From contig NC_056528.1 of the NCBI RefSeq assembly GCF_019175285.1, forward strand, positions 19,713,657 through 19,777,656: a stretch of 64,000 bases of DNA, written 5' to 3'. Both the position numbers and the translations under genes were made by a program. The notes below the pieces were generated by a model. The model ran no database searches. It saw nothing but the letters and a program-made list of their open reading frames with translations, and was not told the origin of the DNA. This document shows, one piece after another, positions 40,340-51,800 of the stretch (the stretch's first letter is position 1; each line of letters starts with the position of its first letter). The DNA is from Sceloporus undulatus. Its lineage: Eukaryota > Chordata > Lepidosauria > Squamata > Phrynosomatidae.

Positions 40340-41205
40340 ATCACACTATCTGTTTAATTTACATGCAGAATATATCACATGGAAATTAGACTCAGAGGAA
40401 GAAGATGTGAAAATTAAAGGAAGGAACATAAATGATGTAAGATATGCAGATGAGGCCATATTACTTGCAGAGTACTTAGAAAGACTTGGAACAACTACAG
40501 ATGGAAGTTAGGAAAGACAGCACAAAAGCAGAGTTACAGTTGAATATTAAGAAAATAAAAATAATAACAGGCGGTAATATACATAACTTTAAAGCGATTA
40601 CTGTAGATGTTGGAATAAAGACTTTCTGTACCTTTGTTTAGTCATTAATAAAAATAGAGGCAAGTCAAGAAATGAAGAGTTAAGTTTCAGAAGGGTAGCT
40701 ATGAAGGAACTAGAGGAGATCCTCAAATATAAAGATGCGTCCTTAAATACTGAAGTCAGAATTATCCAAGCCATAGTACTTCTGATTTCTTAGTATGGTT
40801 GTGAAAGCTGGACAGTGAACAAAGCTAACAGGATGAAAACCAATTCGTTTGAATTGTGGTGCTGGATGAGAATTCTACAGATACCATGAATTGCTAGAAA
40901 GACAACAAATGAATCATAGAGTAAATTGGGCATGAATTCTCCCTAGAAGCCAAGATGACTAAACAGGCTGTCTTGCTTTGGCTATATCATGAGATGACTT
41001 TCATTGGAAAAGATGTTAATGCTTGGTAAAGTAGAAGGCAGTAGGAAAAGGAGACTGTGCTCCAGGTGGATTGATTTAACCAAGAAAGCCATAGCCCTGA
41101 ACTTGCAAGATCTGAGGAAAGCAGGTGATACTGGTGACTCTTGAAGGTCTCATTCACAGGGTCACCATAAGTCGAAGACGATGTCCATTAACAAGAAACA
41201 CCACC
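40340..41205 (+). mobile_element. Bov-B (RTE) LINE 3' part
   Basis: Frames give GRNINDVRYADEAILLAEYL, then EELEEILKYK-like and VVKAGQ-like remnants, and the closing GGTCACCATAAGTCGAAGAC and CATTAACAAG. Multiple stops make it non-functional. It lies in the SNAPC4-CARD9 spacer. Confidence 0.75.
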
Positions 41206-41249
41206 ATTAAAGACACAGGAGCTTTGTCCCTCTAGATCTTAAGAGATAG

Positions 41250-41335
41250 ATTTCATACAATCGCTGAATCTTGGAATTGGAAAGGAGCTGAAGAGCCATC
41301 TAGTTGAACCTCCTGCCATGCAGGACGACTGTATG
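41250..41335 (-). mobile_element. CR1 LINE 3' tail fragment
   Basis: CGCTGAATCTTGGAATTGGA, AAGAGCCATCTAGTTGAACC and CCTGCCATGCAGGACGAC form the reverse of a CR1 3' end. Confidence 0.6.
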
Positions 41336-41527
41336 TTCTTCTGTATGATTTTAACATCTTTGATGAAGAAGCCGATGAAGTGTCAAAAGCTTGCATGATG
41401 TATTTTCTCCATTTTTGTTTGGCCCAATAAAGGTATCACTGTTTAGTGGATTTTGTATTTTGTTGTATTTTGCTGTACGGCGAACACGGCTACCCTTGGA
41501 TATTTTTTATGACTAGCCATAGTTGTA

Positions 41528-41640
41528 GCATTCAGAGGCATAGCCGTGTTAGTTTGCAATATCAGTACACAAAGGGATCTTGTAGCACCTTTGAGAGTGA
41601 GAGGAAGAAGTTGTAGCATAAGGTTTTGTAGACTTGGGTC
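41528..41640. mobile_element. Family E element, half copy
   Basis: TTCAGAGGCATAGCCGTGTT, AGTTTGCAATATCAGTACAC, AAAGGGATCTTGTAGCACCT and GTTGTAGCATAAGGTTTTGT follow the family E order. A family B fragment (ACTGCAGAAATAATCCTGTT) adjoins it at 41641. Confidence 0.7.
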
Positions 41641-41716
41641 CACTGCAGAAATAATCCTGTTTATTTTAAAAAAAGAGAGAGTAACATTTATAGGTTCTGA
41701 CATTGTAAATTCGTGG

Positions 41717-42001
41717 TATAAAAAGGGAACTCGCCCCCCTTCGGCAAAAGAAGCATGCAAGTTGGCTCTGACGTAATAGAATCAGTGCTCAGAGAATCCT
41801 ACGCCACACAGTTTTGCAACTTCCCCATTATTATCTTTTTCCATTTTCAAAACTGTGTGTTGTGCGAGTTCCCCTTTCGGTCCTGGCTAACATGCAAGGC
41901 AGAGTTTTAATTCCTTGGTTTAAGGAAACTTAGGCAAAGCAAAGCCCTGGAGGAAGGACTGCTGTCCTGGATGAGGCATTTCTCTTGGAGTCACTGCTCA
42001 G
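41717..42001 (+). promoter_or_regulatory. CARD9: Candidate CARD9 TATA promoter and noncoding exon 1
   Basis: A TATA box (TATAAAAA, 41717-41724) is followed by about 250 bp free of recognised repeats and a strong donor CTCAG|GTGAGTG (exon end 42001). The first upstream acceptor of CARD9 is TTCTCTAG before 45832, so a noncoding exon 1 joined to 45832 would fit the human layout with an untranslated first exon. The ends of the stretch contain an inverted repeat (AAAGGGAACTCGC at 41723 and GCGAGTTCCCCTTT near 41866), so a transposon origin is not excluded. Confidence 0.4.
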
Positions 42002-42169
42002 GTGAGTGAAAGTTTATTGTTCTGAGAATGAAGAAAGGAATTGAGTTGTTTTACCCCGAAAATGTTGTTTGTCGAATTTAGTGGAGGTTTGCCCAACTTC
42101 TCAGTGCTTTTTCACAGTCATGTTGTTGCCTTTATCCATTATACTGTTCTAGAAGTAAGCCATTGCATT

Positions 42170-42370
42170 ACGGCCGGCCCTCCGTATCAACGGATTTTGC
42201 ATCCATGGATTCAGACACCCACAGCTTGAAGTTGGTTTATTTTCTCAACCTTGGTTTTGCTGTTTTATATAAGTGACACCATTTTACAGCTCCGCTGTAT
42301 GAAATGGGACTTGAGTGTCCACATATTTTGATATCCATTGGGGGTCCTGGACCCAAAACTTAGCAGGTTA
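42170..42370. mobile_element. Tigger-like DNA transposon relic
   Basis: GGCCGGCCCTCCGTATCAAC, TTTTGCATCCATGGATTCAG and, at the right, GTCCACATATTTTGATATCC with GGGGGTCCTGGACCCAAA give both sides of a short element. It is in the presumed CARD9 intron 1. Confidence 0.55.
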
Positions 42371-42689
42371 TGCCCTGAGATCTGGCACCACCTTGCATTA
42401 TATAACGCAACCAAGACTGCAGGCGGAAGCAGGAAGCAATCCACAAAATAATAAATGTTGGTGTGATAATAATATGATAGAGCAAATCCATGGATTTGGT
42501 TCCAAACAACAGTGGATAACGTGTCCCCAGGGAACAGGGCCAGATTTATGTTCAGTTCAGTTCATTTGTATTACAGTCACACAGCAGCACTTTCCCCCTT
42601 CTGTCCTCAGCTTACGTCTGTGGCTGCAAAGCACATTCATAGTGCAAAAGTTGTTTGCATTCAAGTACTGTATCTTTGCACCAGGAGAG

Positions 42690-42915
42690 GAGAGCCAGTG
42701 TGGCATGGTTTGAGCGTTCGATCAGGACATTGGGAGACCAGGGTTCGAATCCTGGCTTGGCCATGGAAACCTACTAACTGTGGGCACGTCACACACTGAG
42801 ACTTGCAGCTTCAGAGGATGGTAATGACAAACCTTTGCAAAGAAAAGCCCATGATAGGTTTGCTTTAGGGTCTCCATAAGTCGGAAACAACTTGAAGGCA
42901 CACAGCAGCAGCAAC
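42690..42915 (+). mobile_element. tRNA-headed SINE with intact B box
   Basis: The head GAGAGCCAGTGTGGCATGGT and the B-box-like GGGTTCGAATCC (42741-42752) are well kept. The tail is GGGTCTCCATAAGTCGGAAA and CAACTTGAAGGCACACAGCA. It is among the best-kept SINE copies in this window. It is not a tRNA gene because no cloverleaf 3' half follows. Confidence 0.8.
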
Positions 42916-43361
42916 AAGAACAACAGAGGAGAGGAAGAAGAAGAATGTTGCCCTTCCCTGTAGCTTGAGGCAAAAGCAAACGGCAATCTCTCCTTGCTTT
43001 TGTGTTCTCGGAGGTCTCATAAAACTCTTTTTTGGTTCTTCACTCTGTTACTATTGTATTTTTCTAACTGCCACAGCTGCAGAGAAGTAGTTCTTTGTTT
43101 TTCTGCTTCATGGTGAACTTTGGGCCAGTGAAAGGTGATATTTGCTGTTTTGCCTCAGGCAGCAAAATGTTTTGGGCAGGACACTTTGGTCCTCAGGGCT
43201 CCGCAGACAACAATACGTTTAGGCTTAAAACTCCAGAGGATGAAGCAATCTTTGCAAGCAAAGCCATGGATCCGAGGCAATATTGATCCTACATGATATA
43301 TTCAAGCCTGAGCTTGCTTGGGTTCCCCTCACAATAAAACAGTAACAAATATAGGAAACTT

Positions 43362-43553
43362 TCACACTACCTATTTATTGCACTATGATCCCACTTTTAA
43401 CTTGCCGTGGCTGCATCCCGTGGAAACCTGGGATTGGTAATCTGGGGAGGGTTCTTTGGTTGACTATGCTATATACCCATCTCTAAACTGCAAATCCCAA
43501 GATACCATGCCAGTTAAAGTGGAACCGTAGTACTATAAATGTGTAGTGGGAAA
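43362..43553. mobile_element. Palindromic MITE family B, diverged copy
   Basis: CTTTCACACTACCTATTTAT and the right TATAAATGTGTAGTGGGAAA pair. AACCTGGGATTGGTAATC and TGCAAATCCCAAGATACC pair inside. Confidence 0.6.
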
Positions 43554-44728
43554 GGGTCACTGTGTCATGCAAAATTATGAGACTGCCTGACAAGGAACCC
43601 TTTTGCGTGTCTGGGATAAATGATGAAGGAAAACTAAGAGTGAAACAGCTCAAGAGCCCTTCCCTTTTGCGTCTGACTTCAAAGGTCTCCCTTGTGATGA
43701 TGCATTGTAAAAAAATACCACATGCTTTGGTGGTTTTGTGGCACTGATGGAAAGGGAAAAGGATTGGCCAGTATCTCATGGACTCTGTGCATTAGCGAGG
43801 ATTTCAGTCTGCGGTTCAGAACCAGACCCTCAAGTCTCCCACAGCGGGGATGGACTAAAATGTGCTTGCGCTCTTATCTCATACCTTCCAACATTTCACA
43901 GATGAGTAAATGCGACCAAACAGTATCAGAGTACAGTCAAGATGACAAAAGCTATTAATGAGAAACATCACACAAGCTAGAAAAGGCTGTAGCAGTTTGC
44001 TTTTGCCTGAGCCAACTGGGAAGGCCAAGATTCCTTTCCTCTCCAATTGAATTGAGTGCAAGTTTATATATGTATATATGGGTATGGGTTACTGTTTTGT
44101 TTCTGTTTCTGTGTGTGTGTTTGTGTGAATGTATTGTCCTTTGTGGTTGGTTTTATGTTGTACTGGTTTTCATAGTAATAAATAAGATGAATCCAGGGAT
44201 GGTTGAATCCATGGACCAAAAATCCATGGACCATACTGACACTTAGAGCTGCTTAAGTGGACTTTTACTATAGCATTGGAACACCTGCCCGGAAAAGTAC
44301 AAGAGAGGCCAATATTACGGAGGAATGTTTTTTTCCTCCAAATGACAGGCGGCCCTAAAAGCTTCCCTGCCTTTCTTTGGTGACTCATGAACTTCCTCCA
44401 AAGCCATGCAACACACACATGGCTGTGTCTCGCAATCGCATTCACACCCTGCCCGGCCTCAGACAAGCTCAGAGGGACTATCTGCAGCTCCGTATCAAAG
44501 TACAGTTGCAAGCAGGCCAATATTGGAAGACATATAATGCATCCAAAGATGGCAAGTTGGGCTCTAGAGAAGGAAGACCAAGGAAGGTTGGGTGATGTAA
44601 CTGGTTTAACAGGTTCTCCGGATTATGAGTACCACAGACCAAGGTATTTGAGTCAGATGTCAGGATTTTTATAAGGGTTGATGTGTCCAGATTGGTTTGT
44701 GAAATCAGCTGATAGTATTTGGGATGGT

Positions 44729-44968
44729 TGTTGTTGTTGTGTGCCTTCAAGTTATTTCCAACTTACGGCAACCCTAAGGTGAACCTGTCATGGGTTTTTC
44801 TTGGCATGTTTCTTCAGAGGGGGTTTGCCATGGCCATCCTCTGAAGCTGAGAGAGTGCGACTTGCTCATGGTCATCCAATGGGTTTACATGACAGAGATG
44901 GAATTCGAACCCAGGTCTCCAGAGTCCTAGTCCAATGCTCAAGCCACTACACCATGCTGGCTCTCTTC
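44729..44968 (-). mobile_element. tRNA-headed SINE, reverse, near full length
   Basis: On the plus strand it reads tail first (TGTGCCTTCAAGTTATTTCC, AACTTACGGCAACCCTAAGG), then CTCAGAGGGGGTTTGCCATG-like sequence and GAATTCGAACCCAGGTCTCC, ending GCCACTACACCATGCTGGCT. It lies in the presumed CARD9 intron 1. Confidence 0.75.
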
Positions 44969-45025
44969 AAGATGGTACAGTCCCTTGACAGTGGCACACC
45001 TGGGGCACTTTCAACGCTATAAAAT

Positions 45026-45203
45026 ATAGCACTATCATTCCACTTTAACGGTCATTGTTCCATCCTAGGAAATCCTGGCATTGGCAGTTTAGGTTTGGCA
45101 GCCATAAAGTGCCAAGTTGACCCACCAAGCTACAAAACCCAGGATTCCATAGGATGGAGCCATGGTTGTTAAAGTGGAAGGATCGTGCTATATCTGCATA
45201 GTG
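45026..45203. mobile_element. Palindromic MITE family B, diverged copy
   Basis: TAGCACTATCATTCCACTTT pairs with AAAGTGGAAGGATCGTGCTA. CATCCTAGGAAATCCTGG pairs with CCCAGGATTCCATAGGATG. The arms are clear although the tips are worn. Confidence 0.7.
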
Positions 45204-45461
45204 TGAAAGTGCCCTTAGTCAATAAGGTTTGAACAGGAGGTGGAGTGTTGGCACCTAAGGATCATTAAAGTGCTTTGCTAGAAGTGCAAGCAACATTATT
45301 GTGAAGAATTAATAGTTAGGATGTGTCTATATGAGGGGGCACCTGCATTCTAGAGGCAGCATGGCAGTGGCCTGGCTGGGGGAACTCTGCTTAGGGTATG
45401 TTAACAACTTAAGGAGCTGGGTATGTTCAGCTTAGAGACGAGAAGACTGAGAAGTGACATA

Positions 45462-45560
45462 ATGTGTGTGTGTTGTGTGACTTTAAGTCATTTCCAACTT
45501 ATGGCGACCCTAAGGCAAACCTATCATGGGGGTTTCTTGGCAAGATTTATTCAGCAGAGT
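45462..45560 (-). mobile_element. tRNA-headed SINE tail, reverse
   Basis: GTGACTTTAAGTCATTTCCA, ACTTATGGCGACCCTAAGGC and AACCTATCATGGGGGTTTCT give the tail only. It lies about 270 bp before the CARD9 first coding exon. Confidence 0.65.
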
Positions 45561-45883
45561 CCAATCAAAACTGAGTTCAAAATGCAAAAGTGATTCTCCA
45601 GATTCTCAAAAAAGTCACTCAATTCGCACTGCAGAGAGAAGTGGGCAGAATCTTGCCTTCTCCAGGAGGCTCAAGCAAAAGCAAACCGCTGCAGTTTCTC
45701 CCAGCTTGCATGCTCATTTCTTTTCATTGAAAACTTTTGCCACCTTGACCACACTCAGGTGTTGCTTGTTGAAACGTTGGAAGGTACGCTGTCTTCCAGT
45801 TAATGCATGCCTTTCCTTTTGCCTTCTCTAGCAACACTTCTAGAGGACTGACCCAGGCCAGGCCTTCTTTGTCACCCTCCACT

Positions 45884-48800
45884 ATGTCTGACTTAGAAGA
45901 CGATGAGGAGACTTGTTGGAACAACCTGGAGAACTTCCGTGTCAAGTTGATCTCCGTGATCGATCCTTCTAGGATCACCCCTTACCTCCGGCAGTGCAAA
46001 GTTATAAACCATGATGATGAGGAACAGATCCTTAATGACCCCAACCTGGTGATCCGGAAAAGAAAAACAGGTACTTTTTGCTTACCAGTGGCACCGGTGT
46101 ATCATTCACACCTCTTCCCAATGCCATCCTCATGGTTTAAAGAGGGATCTTAATGTGGAAGAACAACACCCAAAGCAGAGAAGCCCTGAAATGTATGGAC
46201 TGAGTTGACAAAGATTCCTTTCCTTCCTCTCCCCTTCCTCTGCTGAGTTAACTCACTGCAAAGTTCTTGTGTATTTTGAACTTGGTTTGCAGCAACTGAA
46301 ATAAGCTGAGGGTGTTACTATTTTTACTATTGCTAACTAAAGTATCTTTTCTCCTTTGCAGGCGTTCTCCTTGATATCCTCCAAAGGACAGGTCAGAAAG
46401 GTTTTGTAGCATTTCTTGAGAGCCTAGAACTCTACTATCCTCAGCTTTACAAGAAAATAACAGGAAAAGAACCCACCAGGGTCTTCTCAATGATTATAGG
46501 TAATATGTTAATCTGATGAATTTCATCTTGATCTTCCCTGTTGTTGTTGTTGTTGTTGTTATTTTGTATTCATTTACCACGGGTGTCTTTCAGGGCTGCT
46601 TTTATTATGTATTCCTGCATAGCCAGGAGTTGGAGTAGATGGCCTTTGTGGTCCCCTCCAACTCCATGAGACCTTCTAGTACATATTTAGAGACCAGTGT
46701 GATGCTCTCTGATTTACACACAGCTCTAAAGCACAGCTGTTTCCTCCAAGCAGAATTTATGACGAGGGAATGGAGATTTTTCTGATAGCAGAGTTCCAGT
46801 TGTTGCATTTTGGTTTAAGTGATTATTTTGACACAGTTCCAGATTTTGGAATTTATGCTAAATAGGAATTACGATCTGTTGCATCTTCCAAAACCCTCGT
46901 AAGAATATCAGAGAACCACAAACCAGGCCTCACTCTACAAACTTTGTTCTTATGTGCCTTCAAGTCAATTCTGACTTATGGGTGCCCCTCATCCTAGGGT
47001 TTCTTTTGCTGGCTCTCAAATCCTAAACACCTTTCAATAAACTGCAACTACAAGAATTCTATAGGATGCAACTATGGCACTTAAAGTGGAATCAATTCTG
47101 TAGTGTGAATGGGTACCTCCATTCTTTCCTGTTGTCCTCTGTCTTGTGAATGCGAATACATTTTCTCCTCCGATGCAGATACAGCTGGAGAGTCCAGCCT
47201 GACAGAGCTGCTGATGAATGAGATCTCAAAGCTTCAAAGCGCCAACCGTGAGGAAAGGCAAAAAATCCAGGAGCTGAACCAGCTGCTCCAGACCAAGGAG
47301 GACATCATCAAGGAGATGCGGGTGAGGGACAACGTCTTGCGCAAGCACCAGGAAAGGGCACAGCGGATGAAGGAGGAGAGGGACAACCTCAGCAAGGAAC
47401 TGAAGCGATGCAAAGACGAAAACTATGAACTGGCTATGAGCTACGCAAGGCAGAGTGAGGAGAAAAATGTGGCCCTGATGAAGAACCGGGATCTGCAGCT
47501 GGAGGTTGGCTTCATTCTTCTCACTTCTGTGATGCGGCAAGTAAAAGGCCAGTTTGACCCTAGGCTCCATCAATAAGGTTGTAGTGTCTAGATTGAGGGA
47601 AGCAATAGTCCCACTCTATTCTGCTTTGGTCAGACCTCACCTGGAATATTGTGTCCAGTTCTGGGCACCACAATTCAAGAAGGATATTGACAAGCTGGGA
47701 AGACCTAAATGGTGAAGGGTCTGGAAGCCATGCCCTCTTAGAGAGTGGGTATGTTTAGCCTGAGAAGAGAAGGTTAAGAGGTGACATGATGGCCATGTTT
47801 CAATCTTTGAAGGGATGTCACATTGACAATGGAGCAAGATTGTTTTCTGCTGATCTAGGGACTAGGACACAAAACAATGGATGCAAATTACAGGAAAAGA
47901 GATTCCACCTAAACATTGGGAAGAATTTCTTGACTCTAAGAAGTATATAAGGGTGGAATAGTCTGCCTCGGAGAGTGGTGGAGTCTCCTTCTTTGGAGGT
48001 TTTTAAACAGAGGCTGGGTGGCCATCTGTCAGGGATGCTTTGATTCTGTCTTCCTGCATGGCAGGGGATTAGACTGGATGACCCTTGGTGTCTCTTCCAG
48101 CTTTAGGATTTTGTGAAACCTATGAAATAATCTGGACATAGGGATTTACAGAGTAGACTCACCAGCAACCAGTCGAGCTATTGCAACAAGGGAGTAGTGT
48201 GCTTCCTATAGTTAACAGTCTGGCTGTAGCTCTTTGAGTCAACTGCAATTTCAAAACAATCTTCAATGGCAGCCCCATGTACAGCGCATTACAGTAATCC
48301 AAATGGGGATGTGTCAGGGTAGCTCTGGAGCTGAACCAGCGCATACTAAAATTGACACAAGAAGTTGCCCTTTCTTGTGGATCTTTAGTTGCGCCCCTCT
48401 TATGTTTTACTCTCTCTCTTTCTTCTGTTTCCACATGTCACCACATGTGTCGCCACAAAGATTGACAGCTTGAGGCACAGCTTGATGAAGGCCGAGGATG
48501 ACTGTAAGCTGGAGCGAAAGCATACGTTGAAGCTGAGGCACGCCATTGAGCAGAGGCCCAGCCATGAGGTTGTGTGGGAGATCCAAAGGGAGAAGGACCT
48601 GCTCTTGGCCAAGAACAAGGAGCTGGAAAGTACCTTACAGGTCTCTAGTGTCCAGGGGGAAGTCAGCCAAGGGAAGGCGGCAAGGGACAGGGACATTTGG
48701 GGGTTTATTCACTGTTTCGATTAATACTAAGAGTGTGCAAAGTGCAGTTCTCGTAAGGTGCCCTGGGGTGCTTTTGTGGTTCTGATGGCCACCTAGGGAT

Positions 48801-51800
48801 TGATTATAGGGCCGTAACTTATGTAATAAAGTAGAATTCAAAGACGTTGCTGTGTTAGTTTGGAAAATCAATATGCAAAGGGATCTCGTATCACTTTTGA
48901 GACTCACTGAAAGAAAGAAGTTGGTAGCATGAGCTTTCCTAGACCTAAGTCCACTTCCTCAGGTGCATGGGGTAAGGAAGTAGATTGTTACAAGATCCCT
49001 CTTTGCCTACTTATCTAACAAGAGGGTGATAAGAAGTATGGCAAACAAAACATAAGAGTAAAGGGAGCTGGGCATGTTCAACTTTAGGATTCTATAATTC
49101 TGTGATCTCACAAGGTTAAAAAGGGGATTGGGGCAGGAGATGGGAGGATAGAAGAGGTGGCACTGAAGGAAGATGATCTACGTTTGGAGAGCTGTTCCTC
49201 TCATATTCCTCTCATATTATCCTTCCTCCTTTTGTAGGTCACCAAGAAAGGCAGCTCTGAGAAGGAGAATGTTTCCATCCAGGCTCTTGAGGCGGAGCGA
49301 GCCCAGATGTTGAGAGAGCACCAGGAGCTTGTAAATACGATCTATGATTTGCGCCAAATGCTCCGGCGAACCGAAGATCTGCGGGAAAAAGTAAGTGGGT
49401 AGAGCTGCTTTGCATGGATTTGAAATGGGTTGTCGGTGGATTATGGAGTCAGAACTTTGAAGTAATGAGTTGCAAGTAAAACAGTTACCTGTTAAGTAGT
49501 TGTTGAGTGCCTTCGATTTATGGTCTTTAAAAATGTCGTTACATATTGTTTTTAATGTATTTATCTATACCTAAGATCTTCAGGTATAGGATGAGATAGA
49601 TATCGATATATATACATATAGATAATGGATTTTACACAACTGGGATGCTCAGAATCTGCTGCCACAGATTTTCACCCTCTCTAAAAGGAAGCAGGGTTGT
49701 TCTGGTTCCTAATATAACCTTTAATTTTTAAATGAAGGCTGACAGGGTACAAATTAAAGTGCTAATTTCTGCCCTCCAAAAGGTGCGCTGAAGCAATGCT
49801 TCCGAATGGGGCAGCGCAGCCCCTGACACTCCCCACGATCCCATTCCACTCCATGCTTCTGTGCTTCTCTTGGCAGCTTATGGAAGAAAAGGAGGTGTTG
49901 GAGTTGCAATGCACATCTCTCCAGAACGACAACCGGGTTTACCAGGATCGTATCCAGACCATCTTGAAACAGATGGAAGAGGTGGCTGCCGAAAGGGATC
50001 AGGTAAGTCAGCTGGGTTGATACTTCCTTCCATCTTGTGAAAAAAGGGAGACATTGACAAAGGCACATGACTCATGCACATTGCAAGAAAAAGAATACGA
50101 CGAAGAGCCAGTGTAGTGTTGTTATTATGCGCCTTCAAGTCATTTCCACATTACAGTGACCTTAAGGTGTCTTGGCAAATTTCTTCTTCATCCTCTGAAG
50201 ATGAGAAAGTCTGAAATTGCCCAAAGTCACCCAGTGGGATTCATGGCTCGGTGGAGATTCGAACCCTGGTCTCCGGAATAGTAATCCATCACTCAAACTA
50301 CTATGCCACACGGTGATTAGAAAACATTATACTGGGGACATCCAGGTTCTACTTACCATTGAGCCAAAAATCCCACTTGCTTATCACACTCTGTTTCTCT
50401 CAGCCCTAAGCATCTAAACAAATCCAATCCAACAGAAGTGGGTTTTCAGATATACCTCTTGTTCAACCCTCTTTCCCATTGCTTTCTGCTAGGCTCTCTT
50501 GAATCAAGAGAGGTTCCACAGACAGTATTCCAAGAGTCTGAGAGAGAAAGACATCTACCGGAAGCAGATCAGAGAACTTGGAGAGAAGTGCGATGACCTG
50601 CAGCTCCAGCTCTTCCAGAAAGAAGGGCAGCTGCTTAGTACGGAAGCCAAGTTCAAAAGATTACGCCTTGATCCTTCATCACTGGTAGGTACCCAGAAAA
50701 TGTAACACCAGTTCTCCTGTCACTTGTGTATGCCTATCTTCTCTTCCATCTTTGCTCCTGGGATTGGATGGAGATTGACTGCTTAGGTTTAATGTTATGA
50801 GCAAATGCTTCCAGGTCATTTCACCATGGCCATGAGTATCAAACTCATGTAGTATGCTAACTGTAGTCTTTTCTGTCATTGTAATTCCTGGTGTGGCAAA
50901 TTGAGATAAGGTGGAGATCGACTACTATGAACAGTATCTGGAGCTGCTCTTGAAGACTGTACTGAAACATCCATATACTGTATTCAATTTCAAGGCATTG
51001 TGCAGAAAGGCAGCACTCGGATTCACCCAAACATCCCCTTCTTTTCTAGCTTAATTCATCATGGTTGTGCCTTAACCTATGTTTTCCCTGAGCACATTGT
51101 CATAAGTATATAACAATTATTTCTGGCATGTCATAGCTTCATAACTTTTAACCTTTTAACATCTTGCAATTACAGACTTCAGACCTAGAGGAAACATCAT
51201 CCAGAAGCTCCCAAGAAGTGAGTGACGCAAGGAACATGCTTGACTGAGGACAACTACTGCTTCTGATCTTTCTGTCTTTGTGCAGATGGCCACTCAGTAA
51301 ATCTGTCACTGTTAATTGTCTTTTATTGCATAACTATACATTAAGACCCATGGATTAATGCAGTTTCAGTTATCTGCAACCAAAAAACATGTTCTCTCTA
51401 GGCATTTCTAGGTCCTCCAGCATGATTCTATGGTCAGCTTCTGGTCCAAGCATACCAAAGAATCACTCCAGAGGACGTAGGGTGCATAGGTACTGTAGAA
51501 ATAATGCCATTTGAGACCACTTTAACTGCCATGGTTCCATCCTATGGAGTCCTGGGATGTGTAGTTTTACAACATCTCTCCTCCTTGCCCGCCTTCAGGC
51601 ACCAATTCTGTTGCTGGCGTTAATCCGAAGATATGTAGTAAATGTTCAGTTCTATGACTACTAGAAGTGGCAAAATGTTGTGTTTTCGGAAATCCTGCTG
51701 AAAAATAGCTTCCTTTGCCTGGTGTTGTTCCCTTCCTAGGAAATGAGAAAAGGACAACCAGTGAACATTCATTCACAAAAAGAAGCTATTCTCTCCCTCT

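Noticed and set aside
40218-40511. 97-codon frame
   Set aside because: It joins a family F repeat, a CT microsatellite and a Bov-B fragment by chance.
42741-42752. Possible tRNA gene from the B-box match
   Set aside because: The head belongs to a SINE: the downstream sequence is the SINE body and no cloverleaf can close.
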